In this document: piece by piece, positions 52,729-62,741 of the stretch
Layout: the number at the start of each line of letters is the position of its first letter
Position numbering within the stretch: the first letter of the stretch is position 1
Assembly: GCA_023442465.1 (NCBI GenBank)
Contig: JAEZZQ010000044.1
Coordinates: 1-64,000 of the forward strand
Direction: 5' to 3'
DNA from: Bacillota bacterium
Lineage (GTDB): Bacteria > Bacillota > Clostridia > Lachnospirales > Lachnospiraceae
DNA length: 64,000 nucleotides
Notes under the pieces: generated by a model
The model's database searches: none
What the model was told of the DNA's origin: nothing
What the model saw: only the letters and a program-made list of their open reading frames with translations
Translations under genes and position numbers: made by a program

Positions 52729-52748
52729 CTAACCAATTATTTGGTTAG
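52729..52748. promoter_or_regulatory. Inverted-repeat operator before the ECF operon
   Basis: ctaaccaa and ttggttag are perfect 8-bp arms separated by ttat. Next to it the half-sites gttagtt and gactaact follow. It lies 28 bases upstream of the S-component start and looks like a TetR/MarR-type site. No regulator gene is adjacent, so the protein must be encoded elsewhere. Confidence 0.55.
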
Positions 52749-52905
52749 TTCTGACTAACTCTAAGAAACTATATCATTCCTCCCAAATTCTGTCAATATT
52801 GTTTTTGCATATTGATAAAATCTATTATTTTCATCCCGGCTTTTACGTTTTAATGTAAACAGCGAGAGCAAATGCGGGGGAGGTTCTTGCCATGTATCAC
52901 TTCAG

Positions 52906-52943
52906 AAAAATAGAGTTAGGCTGTCCAGCCTAACTCTATTTTT
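52906..52943. terminator. Strong bidirectional terminator before the ECF operon
   Basis: A 17-bp perfect stem (52906-52922 with 52927-52943), loop gtcc, flanked by A-run and T-run. It ends the phosphorylase transcript (minus), 12 bases after the stop at 52956. Confidence 0.85.
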
Positions 52944-52955
52944 CTAATATATATT

Positions 52956-55900
52956 CTAATTCATGAATACCTGTATTTGCTTCACTTCTCCGTTTCTTAC
53001 CGCAAGAGCGTCTATACCGGATATAATACCGTTTTCGTATTCCTCCATACTGCTGTCCTGACGAATAATTCTTATTTTAATTTCATACCCTCCGGGAATA
53101 TAAGCCTTTTTCTCCGCCAGATAGAATACCACCGGAATTTTTCCTAAAAATACCGCCTGTATTTTCTTCTCCTCTCCGATTAAATATTCGGGAAACAGAG
53201 GCATTATCCGCAGCTTCAGCTCACCCGTTTCCATTGAAAAAGGATGGGGGCCGAACATCATAATCTGCCACATATGGATGAATTCCGCCGTAGAACCGCT
53301 AAGCCTTGCCACAAAACCTTTTCCGTGCAGCTTCTCATTGTGATTCGCACTGCTGGCGATAAAGGAGGAGTTTTCCATCGGACTTCTGCCATACACGTCC
53401 GCATCTAAAAAGGGGACTGCTGCATTTTCGAAATCCTCTATGAATTCTCCATACATTTCTGATTTCAAAAGTTCCAGTAAATACTTGTATTCCATATGAA
53501 GCCAAATAGATTCATTTTCAAGCCAACCGGGGGTAAATGCTTTGGAACGGCCTACCTCGAAGCTCACCTCGCTCAGTGACTCGTTTACCTTGTACATCCG
53601 GAGCCTTTCATCGTACATTCCGCTGTTTTTCACTTTCCGGTACAGCTTTTCTTTTTCTTCCTTAGATGCATTCAGCTTCAGGAAACGAACAGGTCCCTCC
53701 AGGAAATACGGCATCTGTCCCAAACGCACTTCCTTAACATCAATACCGTTTCCGGTTTTCTCATAATCCGTCACTTCATAAGTAAAATATGCCGGACTCA
53801 TTCCATTTCCATACGCGACTGCCCTCTCGATACCGGCCAAAACAAGAGCACGGAACCGTTTTAAAATGTATACTGCTTCCTTTGCCGGGATTTCTGCAGT
53901 TTTCCCGCTCACCCCGAACAAAGTCCTTTCACGGTATTCTTCCTTTACATCATTGAGGGCTTTCCATGTTTCCATTCCGCTCCATGCGACATCTCCTGCT
54001 GCCGGTACACCGCCCTCTTGTGTAAACCTGCCTGTTTCACTTATCAGTACGGCATTTCCCTCCGGCACAGACTTTCCCGATTGAATCTCCAGCGCATTAT
54101 TCAACCCTGTCATCAGGTCAACGATTTCTTCCGCACATACCACTGTTCTTTTGTATCTTTCCAGCTCTTCAATAACAAAGTCCAGCATTCTGCAAAGCTC
54201 GTAAGTTTCGCACATAGAAGAGCCCAGAAGTCCCGGCATTCCGTTAAGCGCATCGTACCATCCCGGCTTGCCGCCCTCCATTTCGATTCCCATTCCATAT
54301 GGATCCAGCGTCGCAACCTTCACCGCACACAAAAGCAGCAGCTTCTCCATTAACGTCGTATAATAGGTATCTCCCTTTCCATATCCGGTGCGGACTATCT
54401 GTCGGTTCACTTCTTTCTTTACCTCGTGATTCAAGGTATGATACTGTCTGATTCCTTTTTCCGTTTCTTCATAGCGAAGCCGCCTCGGATTCACCGCTGC
54501 CTGGGATTCAAAATAGGTAAAAGAAGCATCGTCGAACAGCAGCGACTCCTCCTTATCCGGATATACTGACAGATATGTTTCCACTAAATCTAAGTTATAG
54601 GTCCAATGGTCCGTCCAATAGCCCTCTCCGAAGGATGCGTTAACGGCACTGTCAGCCTCATCCATTACTGCACCGGTAAACTCTTCCAAAGCAGTACTTT
54701 CTCTTCCCCCTTCCACCATCTTCAGAATCTTATACTTCTTGACAAATCTTGCCAGACTTCCCGGCGTAAAGGGCTTGGATAACTCCTCTTTTGTTTGACT
54801 CAACAAGTCATCTTTAATGAAAACCGAGAGTTTATCCACTTTTTCTTCTTTTATCGTATATACCGCCCTCTGCACCAAAAGAGGATTGTATCCGTCGGTT
54901 TGAATGAGATTATAGAACGTCTTAATATTCATGTCCCCTACATAGGGCGTAAACAGCACGTCGCATCTTCTGTTCTGATTTACATCTCTGAAATTGGCGT
55001 TTCCTTGCGAATAAAATTCAGGCGACATCTGGAAAAAATTATAATCCCTCTCGATGTCTCCGTGCTTCCTTGAGTAAAGATAGAATATCTTTTCTCTTCC
55101 CAGCTTCACCGGATAACCTCCCCGAAGGAGATTATCCAGATAAGTCTGCTTGCAATACGCATCGAATACCGGATTCCCTGTTTCCGTATGGATTACTTCA
55201 CACAATTCCTCCGTCAATCGGACGGCCTCCGCTCTCTTGGCTTCAAAATACTTTCTTCCGACACACTTGTCAGAAAACTCTCTCAATATCTCTTTGCTTT
55301 CCACCATACCAATTACCTCATATATGGTGACACTTTCCTCTGCTTCCAATTCCTTCTCTATCGCAAAAAAACTACACGGTACATTGTTTTCCGTAATTTG
55401 TCCACATTCCAACAGTTCTGTCAGATTCATTTCCTCCAGGCCGACTGCGCTGGTCAATGAAGTATCATAGGAAAACACCACCTCCGGGTCCACAATAACC
55501 GGAAGCTTCTCTCCGTTCTCCGTTACCGCAAAGCTGTAATTCCCCTCTTTAATCTCCTGCACGGCAATACTATCCGCAATACTGGCGCGGACTCTGAAAT
55601 ACGGCAGCCTGTTCTCCGCATCCTCCACCTGCATCCAGGCCTTAGCGGTCTGTCCTATCTCCTTCATATGAGTAAGAGAAACCCCATAAGGTATAAGCGC
55701 AGGCATGCCATCCAGTACCTGAAGCTGCATCCTTTTACCGCTCACATTCCTAAACGTAACCTCTCTCACAAGCCCACCGATATTTTCCTCAGGCAGCGTA
55801 TAATAAAGAACATTCGTCTGAAGTCCCTCTGTACTATCCACTTCTTCTATCTCGAATTCATTCATCCCAATATACATCGCTGTCTTCTTCCCCTCATCCG

Positions 55901-56168
55901 AAAACGGCTCCATATACCTGCCATCCTTTTTTACAAACGTCCGGAATCCTTGCCTCTTCGTCATCTGATAGGCTTGATATGCCGGATAAAACTCCATAAT
56001 GGAATGATCCTTATCCCCACTCCCAAAGCTGCTGATCCCCTGCCCTCTATTCACATAAAAAGTCCAAACCGGAATCCCCAACCTTCCGCTAATCCCCGGC
56101 AAAAAACTGGAAAAAACCGTCTTCTTCCCAAAATCCTCTATTACATACCTACCCATCTTATCAAACAT
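52956..56168 (-). CDS. Large disaccharide/oligoglucan-phosphorylase-like enzyme (GH94/149/161 type)
   Basis: The start at 56168 has GGAGTGGAAAAG upstream. The 1070-residue protein has an N-terminal beta-sandwich (about 1-300) and an (alpha/alpha)6-type catalytic half. Conserved blocks are HGDIERDYNFF, YSQGNANFRDVNQNRR and GEGYWTDHWTYNLDL (about residues 370, 390 and 515). The size and blocks suggest a GH161/GH149-like or 1,2-beta-oligoglucan-phosphorylase-like enzyme that uses phosphate to release sugar 1-phosphate. The linkage specificity cannot be read. It lacks a signal peptide. It follows a GH94 gene by 202 bases. A plain hydrolase is unlikely but not excluded. Confidence 0.75.
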   Translation of the reverse strand: MFDKMGRYVIEDFGKKTVFSSFLPGISGRLGIPVWTFYVNRGQGISSFGSGDKDHSIMEFYPAYQAYQMTKRQGFRTFVKKDGRYMEPFSDEGKKTAMYIGMNEFEIEEVDSTEGLQTNVLYYTLPEENIGGLVREVTFRNVSGKRMQLQVLDGMPALIPYGVSLTHMKEIGQTAKAWMQVEDAENRLPYFRVRASIADSIAVQEIKEGNYSFAVTENGEKLPVIVDPEVVFSYDTSLTSAVGLEEMNLTELLECGQITENNVPCSFFAIEKELEAEESVTIYEVIGMVESKEILREFSDKCVGRKYFEAKRAEAVRLTEELCEVIHTETGNPVFDAYCKQTYLDNLLRGGYPVKLGREKIFYLYSRKHGDIERDYNFFQMSPEFYSQGNANFRDVNQNRRCDVLFTPYVGDMNIKTFYNLIQTDGYNPLLVQRAVYTIKEEKVDKLSVFIKDDLLSQTKEELSKPFTPGSLARFVKKYKILKMVEGGRESTALEEFTGAVMDEADSAVNASFGEGYWTDHWTYNLDLVETYLSVYPDKEESLLFDDASFTYFESQAAVNPRRLRYEETEKGIRQYHTLNHEVKKEVNRQIVRTGYGKGDTYYTTLMEKLLLLCAVKVATLDPYGMGIEMEGGKPGWYDALNGMPGLLGSSMCETYELCRMLDFVIEELERYKRTVVCAEEIVDLMTGLNNALEIQSGKSVPEGNAVLISETGRFTQEGGVPAAGDVAWSGMETWKALNDVKEEYRERTLFGVSGKTAEIPAKEAVYILKRFRALVLAGIERAVAYGNGMSPAYFTYEVTDYEKTGNGIDVKEVRLGQMPYFLEGPVRFLKLNASKEEKEKLYRKVKNSGMYDERLRMYKVNESLSEVSFEVGRSKAFTPGWLENESIWLHMEYKYLLELLKSEMYGEFIEDFENAAVPFLDADVYGRSPMENSSFIASSANHNEKLHGKGFVARLSGSTAEFIHMWQIMMFGPHPFSMETGELKLRIMPLFPEYLIGEEKKIQAVFLGKIPVVFYLAEKKAYIPGGYEIKIRIIRQDSSMEEYENGIISGIDALAVRNGEVKQIQVFMN

Positions 56169-56394
56169 CTTTTCCACTCCTTCCATAAACAAACATTTCT
56201 TTCCTTATACTACGATTTACTCCCCACTCTTTTATCCCCCTTCTCACACCAAACTCCATCCTCATCCCCACGTTCAGCCACCGCCTCTTACTTACCACAG
56301 CCAAAATTTTCGGGCAATTTTATTTTACCGTAACCAAAGCTGCCGAAGAAAGCCGGCCTCCCACCACCACCTAAAATTTCACAAAATCCCCTTT

Positions 56395-59091
56395 TTACCT
56401 CAAAATCACTACAATATCATTCTCCCTATGCACCTTACAAGAAACGAAATACTCCTTCCCAATCAAAGCATCTTTTCCCGCCACAAGCTGCCCATTCATA
56501 ATAACTTCCTTCACTTCATACTCTCCATACGACTTCATAAGCGGATTTAAATACTTCACATGCAGCTTCCGTCCCGCAAACTCTAAATGCACCGCGGCCT
56601 CATGATTCTTATCGAACTGCTCCGCCATAAGCTTCGGCTCCAGCTTCAGGCTGCCATACTCTCCTTTTACTCCATACATCTCAGTGAGCACCGTCATCAG
56701 CAGCCAGCTCGCTGCCCCCGTAAGGTAATGGTAAACTCCCCTTCCTTTCGGGTCTATATATTCAGGGATCCCCGGGTATATCTTACTCTTTGTCACATCA
56801 CTCGCATGGCTGTATAGGCTCTTTACCGCCTTATAACCTTCCTTTACAAACCCGCGCTTATATAAAGCGTTGGCATACATCGTCGTCATATGGCTGAACA
56901 CCGCGCCGTTTTCCTTCTGTCCATAGGCAAAGCCGAACATTCTTCCCATATCGGCCTTGATTTCTTCGAAATTCGTATTTAAGCGATAGCCGCCTACCTC
57001 CGGCGCGTAGAGATATTCATCCGCAGACTTTACGATCTCCTCTACCTGCTTCTCCTGCGCAGTCCCCGACATAATGGCAAATACCTGCCCGGTCAGCATC
57101 ATGCGTACTCCCTTTTCAAAATCGCCCTCTACCCTTTTTCCGCTGTTATCGTAATAGCTATTGTACCAGGAAAGCCCCGCACCATTTTTGATCCATTCCG
57201 TCTTTCTGATATGCTCCTTCAGCCAATCGGCTTTTTTCCTTAGATTCTCCGCCAGCCTTTCCGTATCTATTTCAAATCTCTCACCGCTTACCGTATGCCC
57301 GCAGGCGTTACAATAGCGCTTTAACAGCTCCTTCTTCTCCTCTATACTCTCATAAAGCCCTTTCTCTTCACAAAGAAGCAGCTCCATTTCCTTCAAAAGA
57401 GTGACAGTCTGCACCTTTCCCTTCTTTCTCATACGAAGTAAAAGGTCCGCGATTTCCTCCAGATTTCCCGCATAAGCTGCCGTAAATGCCACACTCTCTC
57501 CCCGCTCCGGCGCCATGTCCAGCGCATCGTTCCAGTCAGCCCCCCTAAGTCGCATATGATTGTGCTCCCCCACATCATAAAATGCGGTAAGGTGCTGCAG
57601 CAATACGTGCTCAAGAATCGTTCCTCTGTAAGCATCGCCCTCTGCCGTTTTCTGAATGCAGCCCTGCTCCGGCACCCAGTTCTCATCACTGCCTTCCCCC
57701 CGGAAGCCTTGGGCATCCTTGAAATATCCTGCTTCCTCCAGCATGAAATCCAAATCACCGCTTTGCTTGATATACAAATGAGAAGTCATGAAGGGCCACA
57801 TGCCATGGTCCATCCATACTCTGGCAATTCCGTTTCTATCCGCAATGAACTCGCCCTGCTCCTTTCCGATAATCGTAGCGTTGGTTCCGTCCACGCGCAC
57901 GCCCCCGAAATTAGACAGAAGCATTTCTCTGACACCGGAAGGGTTCATCATAAGAAGTGCCAGACAGTCCTGCCACAAATCCCTCCAGCCTCTTCCTCCT
58001 TTTCCATAATCATGATGGGGCAGGAAGGAACAGCCATAAATGCGTCGCAGTATCGGCTGGAAATTCACCCAATACATCCATCTGTCGAACCTATCGTCTC
58101 CTGATTCATAAGAGATGTTTACCTTTCCGTTCCAATATTCCTTTGTCTCTTTCAGCTTCTTCAAAAAGACCTCTTCTGTCAGGTAGGAATCTGCTGCCTT
58201 CGAAAGAGCATCCACATCTTCTCCATACCCAAGAGCCACCACGTAGGAAATCCTCTCACCCGGATTTATCGTGAATTCTTCAAACACAATTCCGCCCATG
58301 GCTTCGAAGCCGTCCACCTGTATACCCGCAGGTACCATATCTATCTTCTCCCCATACAGCACACCGGGATTCTCAAAATCGCCTCCTTCACCGATGAAAT
58401 CCTCGGCTACCGGAATAAAACCGATGGGAAGCCTGCCGTTTCCCCTTCCAAACACGCCATATACTACCGCGTTCTTTCTATGGCCGCGTTCATCAAAAGT
58501 CAGCGTAGGATTCACCACAACGCCGTTTTCTGCCGTTATGATCCGGTGGAGCATGCTCGTAACGTTCCTATGATCCCTTATATTGTCCGCACTGCGCGCA
58601 TATATGGGAATGGCTGCCACGGGTGTGGCCGTTATGTAATTTTTCCCTGTATTTTCAATCGTTATCATAGTCAGCTCAACCTTGTCCTCCGTATGAGGAA
58701 CAAAGGTCGTCACCTCTGAGGTCAGACCATAGGCGGAAGATTTCCTCTTCACCTTATGCCACATAATACCCGCTTCAAGGACCGTCTCCTCCTTCGCCTT
58801 AGTGAACTTCTCCGTCTGCTGCCTGGAAGAAACCCCCGTAGCGGACCAAAGCTCTCCGCTTTGCATTTTTAGCCAGAAATTACGGGATGACTTATTATTA
58901 TGTAAATTTTCATTGCTGACCGGCTCTAACAAAAATGTATTCTGCCCAGTCTTGGAATCCCCGCCAAGCAAGGGCGTAACACTGCTCATGACCCCTGATT
59001 CTCCTGCTACCGGAAAATAAAGATAACTCGTAAGCTCCGGATTCTCTATCCGAAAACTGCCTTCTGCATCGATAAATTTGTACTGTTCCAT
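56395..59091 (-). CDS. GH94 family phosphorylase (cellobiose/laminaribiose-phosphorylase type)
   Basis: The 898-residue protein has an N-terminal beta-sandwich (about 1-290), a helical linker and an (alpha/alpha)6 barrel with GH94 marks: GCSFLPHHDYGKGGRGWRDLWQD (350s), GTNATIIGK, DENWVPEQG and the catalytic-acid motif RGADWNDALD (517-525; Asp519 or Asp522). It cleaves a beta-glucosidic disaccharide with phosphate, giving glucose 1-phosphate. At about 900 residues it is closer to laminaribiose than to cellobiose phosphorylase in length; this is inference. AAGGAG precedes the ATG. It is divergent from an AraC regulator. Confidence 0.88.
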   Translation of the reverse strand: MEQYKFIDAEGSFRIENPELTSYLYFPVAGESGVMSSVTPLLGGDSKTGQNTFLLEPVSNENLHNNKSSRNFWLKMQSGELWSATGVSSRQQTEKFTKAKEETVLEAGIMWHKVKRKSSAYGLTSEVTTFVPHTEDKVELTMITIENTGKNYITATPVAAIPIYARSADNIRDHRNVTSMLHRIITAENGVVVNPTLTFDERGHRKNAVVYGVFGRGNGRLPIGFIPVAEDFIGEGGDFENPGVLYGEKIDMVPAGIQVDGFEAMGGIVFEEFTINPGERISYVVALGYGEDVDALSKAADSYLTEEVFLKKLKETKEYWNGKVNISYESGDDRFDRWMYWVNFQPILRRIYGCSFLPHHDYGKGGRGWRDLWQDCLALLMMNPSGVREMLLSNFGGVRVDGTNATIIGKEQGEFIADRNGIARVWMDHGMWPFMTSHLYIKQSGDLDFMLEEAGYFKDAQGFRGEGSDENWVPEQGCIQKTAEGDAYRGTILEHVLLQHLTAFYDVGEHNHMRLRGADWNDALDMAPERGESVAFTAAYAGNLEEIADLLLRMRKKGKVQTVTLLKEMELLLCEEKGLYESIEEKKELLKRYCNACGHTVSGERFEIDTERLAENLRKKADWLKEHIRKTEWIKNGAGLSWYNSYYDNSGKRVEGDFEKGVRMMLTGQVFAIMSGTAQEKQVEEIVKSADEYLYAPEVGGYRLNTNFEEIKADMGRMFGFAYGQKENGAVFSHMTTMYANALYKRGFVKEGYKAVKSLYSHASDVTKSKIYPGIPEYIDPKGRGVYHYLTGAASWLLMTVLTEMYGVKGEYGSLKLEPKLMAEQFDKNHEAAVHLEFAGRKLHVKYLNPLMKSYGEYEVKEVIMNGQLVAGKDALIGKEYFVSCKVHRENDIVVILR

Positions 59092-59263
59092 AAGCTAAAA
59101 CTCCTTCCCATTTACGACAAATAAATTCATGTTTTCCAAATCTTATCCGTCGCCCTAATACACGTTGCTTTTTCCTTATATACCAAGTATAATGTATAAA
59201 AATATATTTATTCTATATTAAAAATGTAGTTTTCTATAACAATATTGTCTATAGGAGGATTCC

Positions 59264-60166
59264 ATGGAGAAATTCAGACTTTTTCTTGATAATAATCTGA
59301 AGGAAAGAAATACTACCGACAAATATTCCTTCCCTTTTCGTGTGGGCTATGAGAGGCTTTCCAATTATGAACAGGATTCTTTTCCTATCCACTGGCATCC
59401 CGAAGTAGAATTTACCTATGTAACGGAAGGCACCATGGAATACCAGGCAAACGATAATTTATATAAAATCAGTGCCGGAAACGGGATTTTCACTAACTCC
59501 AATGTCTTGCATACCGCCAGAACAGTCGGCGCGGAGACCGACTGCAGCTATATCGCCTTTGTGCTCAATCCTGTTATCATCTTCGGCTATGAGGACAGCC
59601 TTATTTTCAACCGGTATGTTAATCCCATCTGTACGGAGCCGGAACTCTTTTCCAAATATTTAAGCGGGGATTCCCCCTTTGGAAAACAAATGATTTCCCT
59701 GCTTTTGGAGGCCGCCGAATTACAAGACCAGACGAAGGCAGGCTATGAGCTTCTCGTTGCGGAAAAGCTCTGCTCGCTATGGTTTCTCCTTTTTCAGGAG
59801 CTTCAGCCCTTTTTAAATCAAAAAGAGACCGGCACAGCAACCGACATCAACCGCCTGAAAACGGCAATCGGCTTCATCCAGTCTCATTATAGCGAGGATA
59901 TTTCCCTTCAGGACATCGCCGGTTCCTGTCATATAAGCAAAAGCGAATGCTGCCATTTGTTCAAGCGAACGCTGCGCCAGACCCCCTTTACCTATTTATT
60001 GAACTATCGCATACAAAAAAGCCTTCCTCTGCTTTTAAGCGGGGGACAATCCATGACGGAAATTGCCGTAGAAATAGGATTTCACGGAAGCAGTTACTTT
60101 TCAGAAACCTTTAAAAAAATTATGAGCTGCTCTCCCAGCGATTACCGGAAAACTCATTCGAAATAA
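59264..60166 (+). CDS. AraC-family regulator with cupin sensor domain
   Basis: The 300-residue protein has an N-terminal cupin/AraC-binding domain (about 25-150, with HWHPEVEFTYVTEG as metal- or sugar-binding strand) and a C-terminal double helix-turn-helix (about 198-298, with LQDIAGSCHISKSECCHLFKR and IGFHGSSYFSETFKK). The GH94 gene is divergent from it across a 172-bp gap, so it likely activates the two phosphorylase genes. TAGGAGGATTCC precedes the ATG. Confidence 0.92.
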   Translation: MEKFRLFLDNNLKERNTTDKYSFPFRVGYERLSNYEQDSFPIHWHPEVEFTYVTEGTMEYQANDNLYKISAGNGIFTNSNVLHTARTVGAETDCSYIAFVLNPVIIFGYEDSLIFNRYVNPICTEPELFSKYLSGDSPFGKQMISLLLEAAELQDQTKAGYELLVAEKLCSLWFLLFQELQPFLNQKETGTATDINRLKTAIGFIQSHYSEDISLQDIAGSCHISKSECCHLFKRTLRQTPFTYLLNYRIQKSLPLLLSGGQSMTEIAVEIGFHGSSYFSETFKKIMSCSPSDYRKTHSK

Positions 60167-60178
60167 AACACCAAAAAA

Positions 60179-60208
60179 AGACAGATGCGATGTAAATCGC
60201 ATCTGTCT
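60179..60208. terminator. Bidirectional terminator between AraC and phosphofructokinase genes
   Basis: agacagatgcgat pairs perfectly with atcgcatctgtct, loop gtaa, with A-run to the left and TTTT to the right. It serves both converging genes. Confidence 0.85.
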
Positions 60209-60236
60209 CGTTTTATAAAAATTACTTTCAGAAGAT

Positions 60237-61466
60237 CTATTTTCTTACTAAATGTCTCGGCAAACCATTGACGAATAAAGGCTGTAACTCGCCGATAATA
60301 AGCGGTCTTGCATATTTCTCATAGCCTTCGTTAAGGCCGCATCCATCTGCTGTGATCCATTCTGCCGGAACCGGTCTCTCAACGTTAGCGATTGCATGAA
60401 TATCGTATGCACTCGTACCGCACTGATAAGGATCGTCTCCATTTCTGTCAAGAGTAATCATCATGCCGGTCTTGCCTTCCTCTGCGGCAACAACAGCGTC
60501 ATGTCCAACCTGGAATGCCTCGTTGATGTCTGTCAGGGAAGCGAGATGAGTAGCTGCACGCTGTAAGGTAGAGAATTCTACCGCACGAGCCTTAAGACCT
60601 GTCTCAGCCGCTACCAAAGAGCAAAGATAAGAAGCAGTACCGGACAACTGCTTGTGTCCAAACGCATCCACTGCCTTATCCGCATCTGCGAGCTCGCATA
60701 CAAAACGTCCGTCTGCCAAAGCTACGCCTTCGGATACTGCGATCACTACAGAACTCTTCGTAGCGCCCAGCTCTTTTACCTTAGCCATGAACTTGTCCAC
60801 ATCAAAAGCTACTTCCGGAAGGTAGATAGCATCCACGCCGCTGCAATCTTCTCCCTTTGCGAGTGCTGCCGCTGCAGTCAGCCAACCTGCATGGCGTCCC
60901 ATAATCTCTACGATACATACCGTAGGCTTCTCAACACCAAAAGACTCATTGTCGCGGATGATTTCCTTTAAGCTTGTAGCGATATACTTCGCTGCAGAGC
61001 CATATCCCGGACAGTGATCCGTAATCGGAAGGTCATTATCAATAGTCTTAGGTACACCCATGAATCTCTGCGGCTTATTGTGAGCGGCTGCATAATCAGA
61101 CAGCATCTTCACGGTATCCATAGAATCGTTACCGCCCGCATAAAATAAACATTCGATGTCGTGCTTTTCCATTATTTCAAATACTTTTTCATATACTTCT
61201 TCATGCCCTTCAATTTTAGGCATTTTGAAACGGCAGGAGCCTAAAAATGCTGAAGGAGTTCTCTTCAATAACTCAATACCGGTCTCATCTGAGAGATATT
61301 CATCGAGGTCGCACAAATTATCCTGCAAAAATCCTTGGATACCATGTACCATACCATATACTTTCTTTACGCCAAGCTTTTTAGCTGCTGCATATACGCC
61401 AGCTACCGATGAGTTAATTACGGCCGTAGGTCCGCCGGACTGTCCAACAACAATATTTCCTTTCAT
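60237..61466 (-). CDS. 6-phosphofructokinase, pyrophosphate-type signature
   Basis: The 409-residue protein is a PFK of the long, group-II type. It phosphorylates fructose 6-phosphate in glycolysis. Two diagnostic positions indicate pyrophosphate rather than ATP as donor: GGNDSMD has Asp114 where ATP enzymes have Gly, and VPKTIDND has Lys140 where ATP enzymes have Gly. MGRHAGWL and the C-terminal effector-like half are normal. AGGAGAGGAAAT precedes the ATG. It stands alone. PPi use saves ATP and makes the step reversible, which fits the phosphorolytic enzymes nearby. Confidence 0.93.
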   Translation of the reverse strand: MKGNIVVGQSGGPTAVINSSVAGVYAAAKKLGVKKVYGMVHGIQGFLQDNLCDLDEYLSDETGIELLKRTPSAFLGSCRFKMPKIEGHEEVYEKVFEIMEKHDIECLFYAGGNDSMDTVKMLSDYAAAHNKPQRFMGVPKTIDNDLPITDHCPGYGSAAKYIATSLKEIIRDNESFGVEKPTVCIVEIMGRHAGWLTAAAALAKGEDCSGVDAIYLPEVAFDVDKFMAKVKELGATKSSVVIAVSEGVALADGRFVCELADADKAVDAFGHKQLSGTASYLCSLVAAETGLKARAVEFSTLQRAATHLASLTDINEAFQVGHDAVVAAEEGKTGMMITLDRNGDDPYQCGTSAYDIHAIANVERPVPAEWITADGCGLNEGYEKYARPLIIGELQPLFVNGLPRHLVRK

Positions 61467-61595
61467 ATTTCCTCTCCTTTGATCTTCTTATAATTTCTTT
61501 ATTTCAACCGCGTTTTGTGTATGCGGTCAATTACCACCACCGATTATAACAGATTCACTTCGGCAATACAAGATAAAATACCCGTTTTATCCTTC

Positions 61596-62741
61596 TTACA
61601 GACAGCTCATAAAATATGCGTAGAGATTCTGATAGGTTTCCGCATTATAATGAAGTCCGTCCACCAGCTTGTAGCCGATCGAATCGAGGTAGCTGTGACT
61701 GTCTATCCATTGTACATTTCCGCTTAAGCCGCTTACCATCTGGCTGTTAAAGTACTCTACCTGCTCCTCCGTCACATACGGATTTTCCCAAACAGGATTC
61801 ACTGACGCATAATATACCTTTGCACCCTTTCCTACCCACTCAGCCGCCTTCGCATTGACTAACTCCAGATAGTTTTTCAGGTTGCCGGGGTCATTAACGC
61901 CCAGATTTATTAGAATCTTCGAGCCCTTCCCTGTACAGCTGTCGATTCTCGCTATCGCATTCTCATTCAGCCAGTTGTACCCCTTTCCGTTTTCCGCAAT
62001 CCATGTACAGCTATTTTCTCCCGCATTTTCCTGCATTTGAACAAACCGGGAATCACCTACCAGAATGACCCCTGATACATTCTTTACCTCCGTCACTGCC
62101 TTCCCCTGCTGTCCTGCCGCCGCTTCCTGCATTTCCTCGGCCGGCTTTTCCTCCTGCAAATAGCGGTCGCTCACATAGGCCTTTCCCTCCCCATATATAA
62201 TTTCAAACCAACCGGTATCGGCCTGCCCGCTTACGATAACCTCCTGGGCACGGATAAGACTGCCTGCTCTATCGTAATCAGTAGACGGCCCTTTTCTCAC
62301 ATTTACCGGATTGGATGCATACATAACCCTTGTTTCTTCAAAAGCTGTTACCTTGTATTCAGAGAGTATTCCCTCTTCGCTTTCTTCTGGCTTAGTCTTT
62401 ACATCCGTTTTTTCTTTCACTGAGCTGTTATCAGCCTTTCCTGCCGTCTTCTGGTCTGAGTCAGCTTTTTGGCCCTTCTCTGCTTTCTCATCAGCATTCG
62501 TATTCTTGCCTGCGCCTGCATTGTTGTCTGCCTTTGCCTTTTTATCCGGTTCTGTCTTTTTATCCGTTTCTACATCTTTACCTGTTTTTTCCAACCCTGA
62601 AAGGTCATCCGCTCTTTCTTCCACCCCTTCGGCCATTTCACTTACAGACGCTGCTTCTTCCACTTTCGGCGCATTTTTTTGCCCACAGCCACATAACCCG
62701 ATTGCCAGAATAATTGTTAAAAAAACAATATACCTCTTCAT
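61596..62741 (-). CDS. SH3b-SGNH-hydrolase lipoprotein
   Basis: The start at 62741 has GAGGAG six bases upstream. The 381-residue protein has a lipoprotein signal with Cys19 in GLCGCG, a long Lys/Glu/Asp/Ala-rich linker (about 25-125), a bacterial SH3 domain (about 135-205, VNVRKGPSTDYDRAGSL) and an SGNH/GDSL esterase-like domain (about 220-381). The latter has block I VILVGDSRF with the nucleophile Ser, block III LGVND and block V DGLHYN with Asp and His. SGNH domains next to SH3b are commonly esterases or deacetylases of cell-wall polymers. The exact substrate is unknown. Confidence 0.88.
   Translation of the reverse strand: MKRYIVFLTIILAIGLCGCGQKNAPKVEEAASVSEMAEGVEERADDLSGLEKTGKDVETDKKTEPDKKAKADNNAGAGKNTNADEKAEKGQKADSDQKTAGKADNSSVKEKTDVKTKPEESEEGILSEYKVTAFEETRVMYASNPVNVRKGPSTDYDRAGSLIRAQEVIVSGQADTGWFEIIYGEGKAYVSDRYLQEEKPAEEMQEAAAGQQGKAVTEVKNVSGVILVGDSRFVQMQENAGENSCTWIAENGKGYNWLNENAIARIDSCTGKGSKILINLGVNDPGNLKNYLELVNAKAAEWVGKGAKVYYASVNPVWENPYVTEEQVEYFNSQMVSGLSGNVQWIDSHSYLDSIGYKLVDGLHYNAETYQNLYAYFMSCL

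Noticed and set aside
55668..56333. Plus-strand ORF of 221 codons opposite the large phosphorylase gene
   Set aside because: Its composition (Ile/Lys/His/Pro-rich) is that of an antisense frame and it crosses the start of the real gene.
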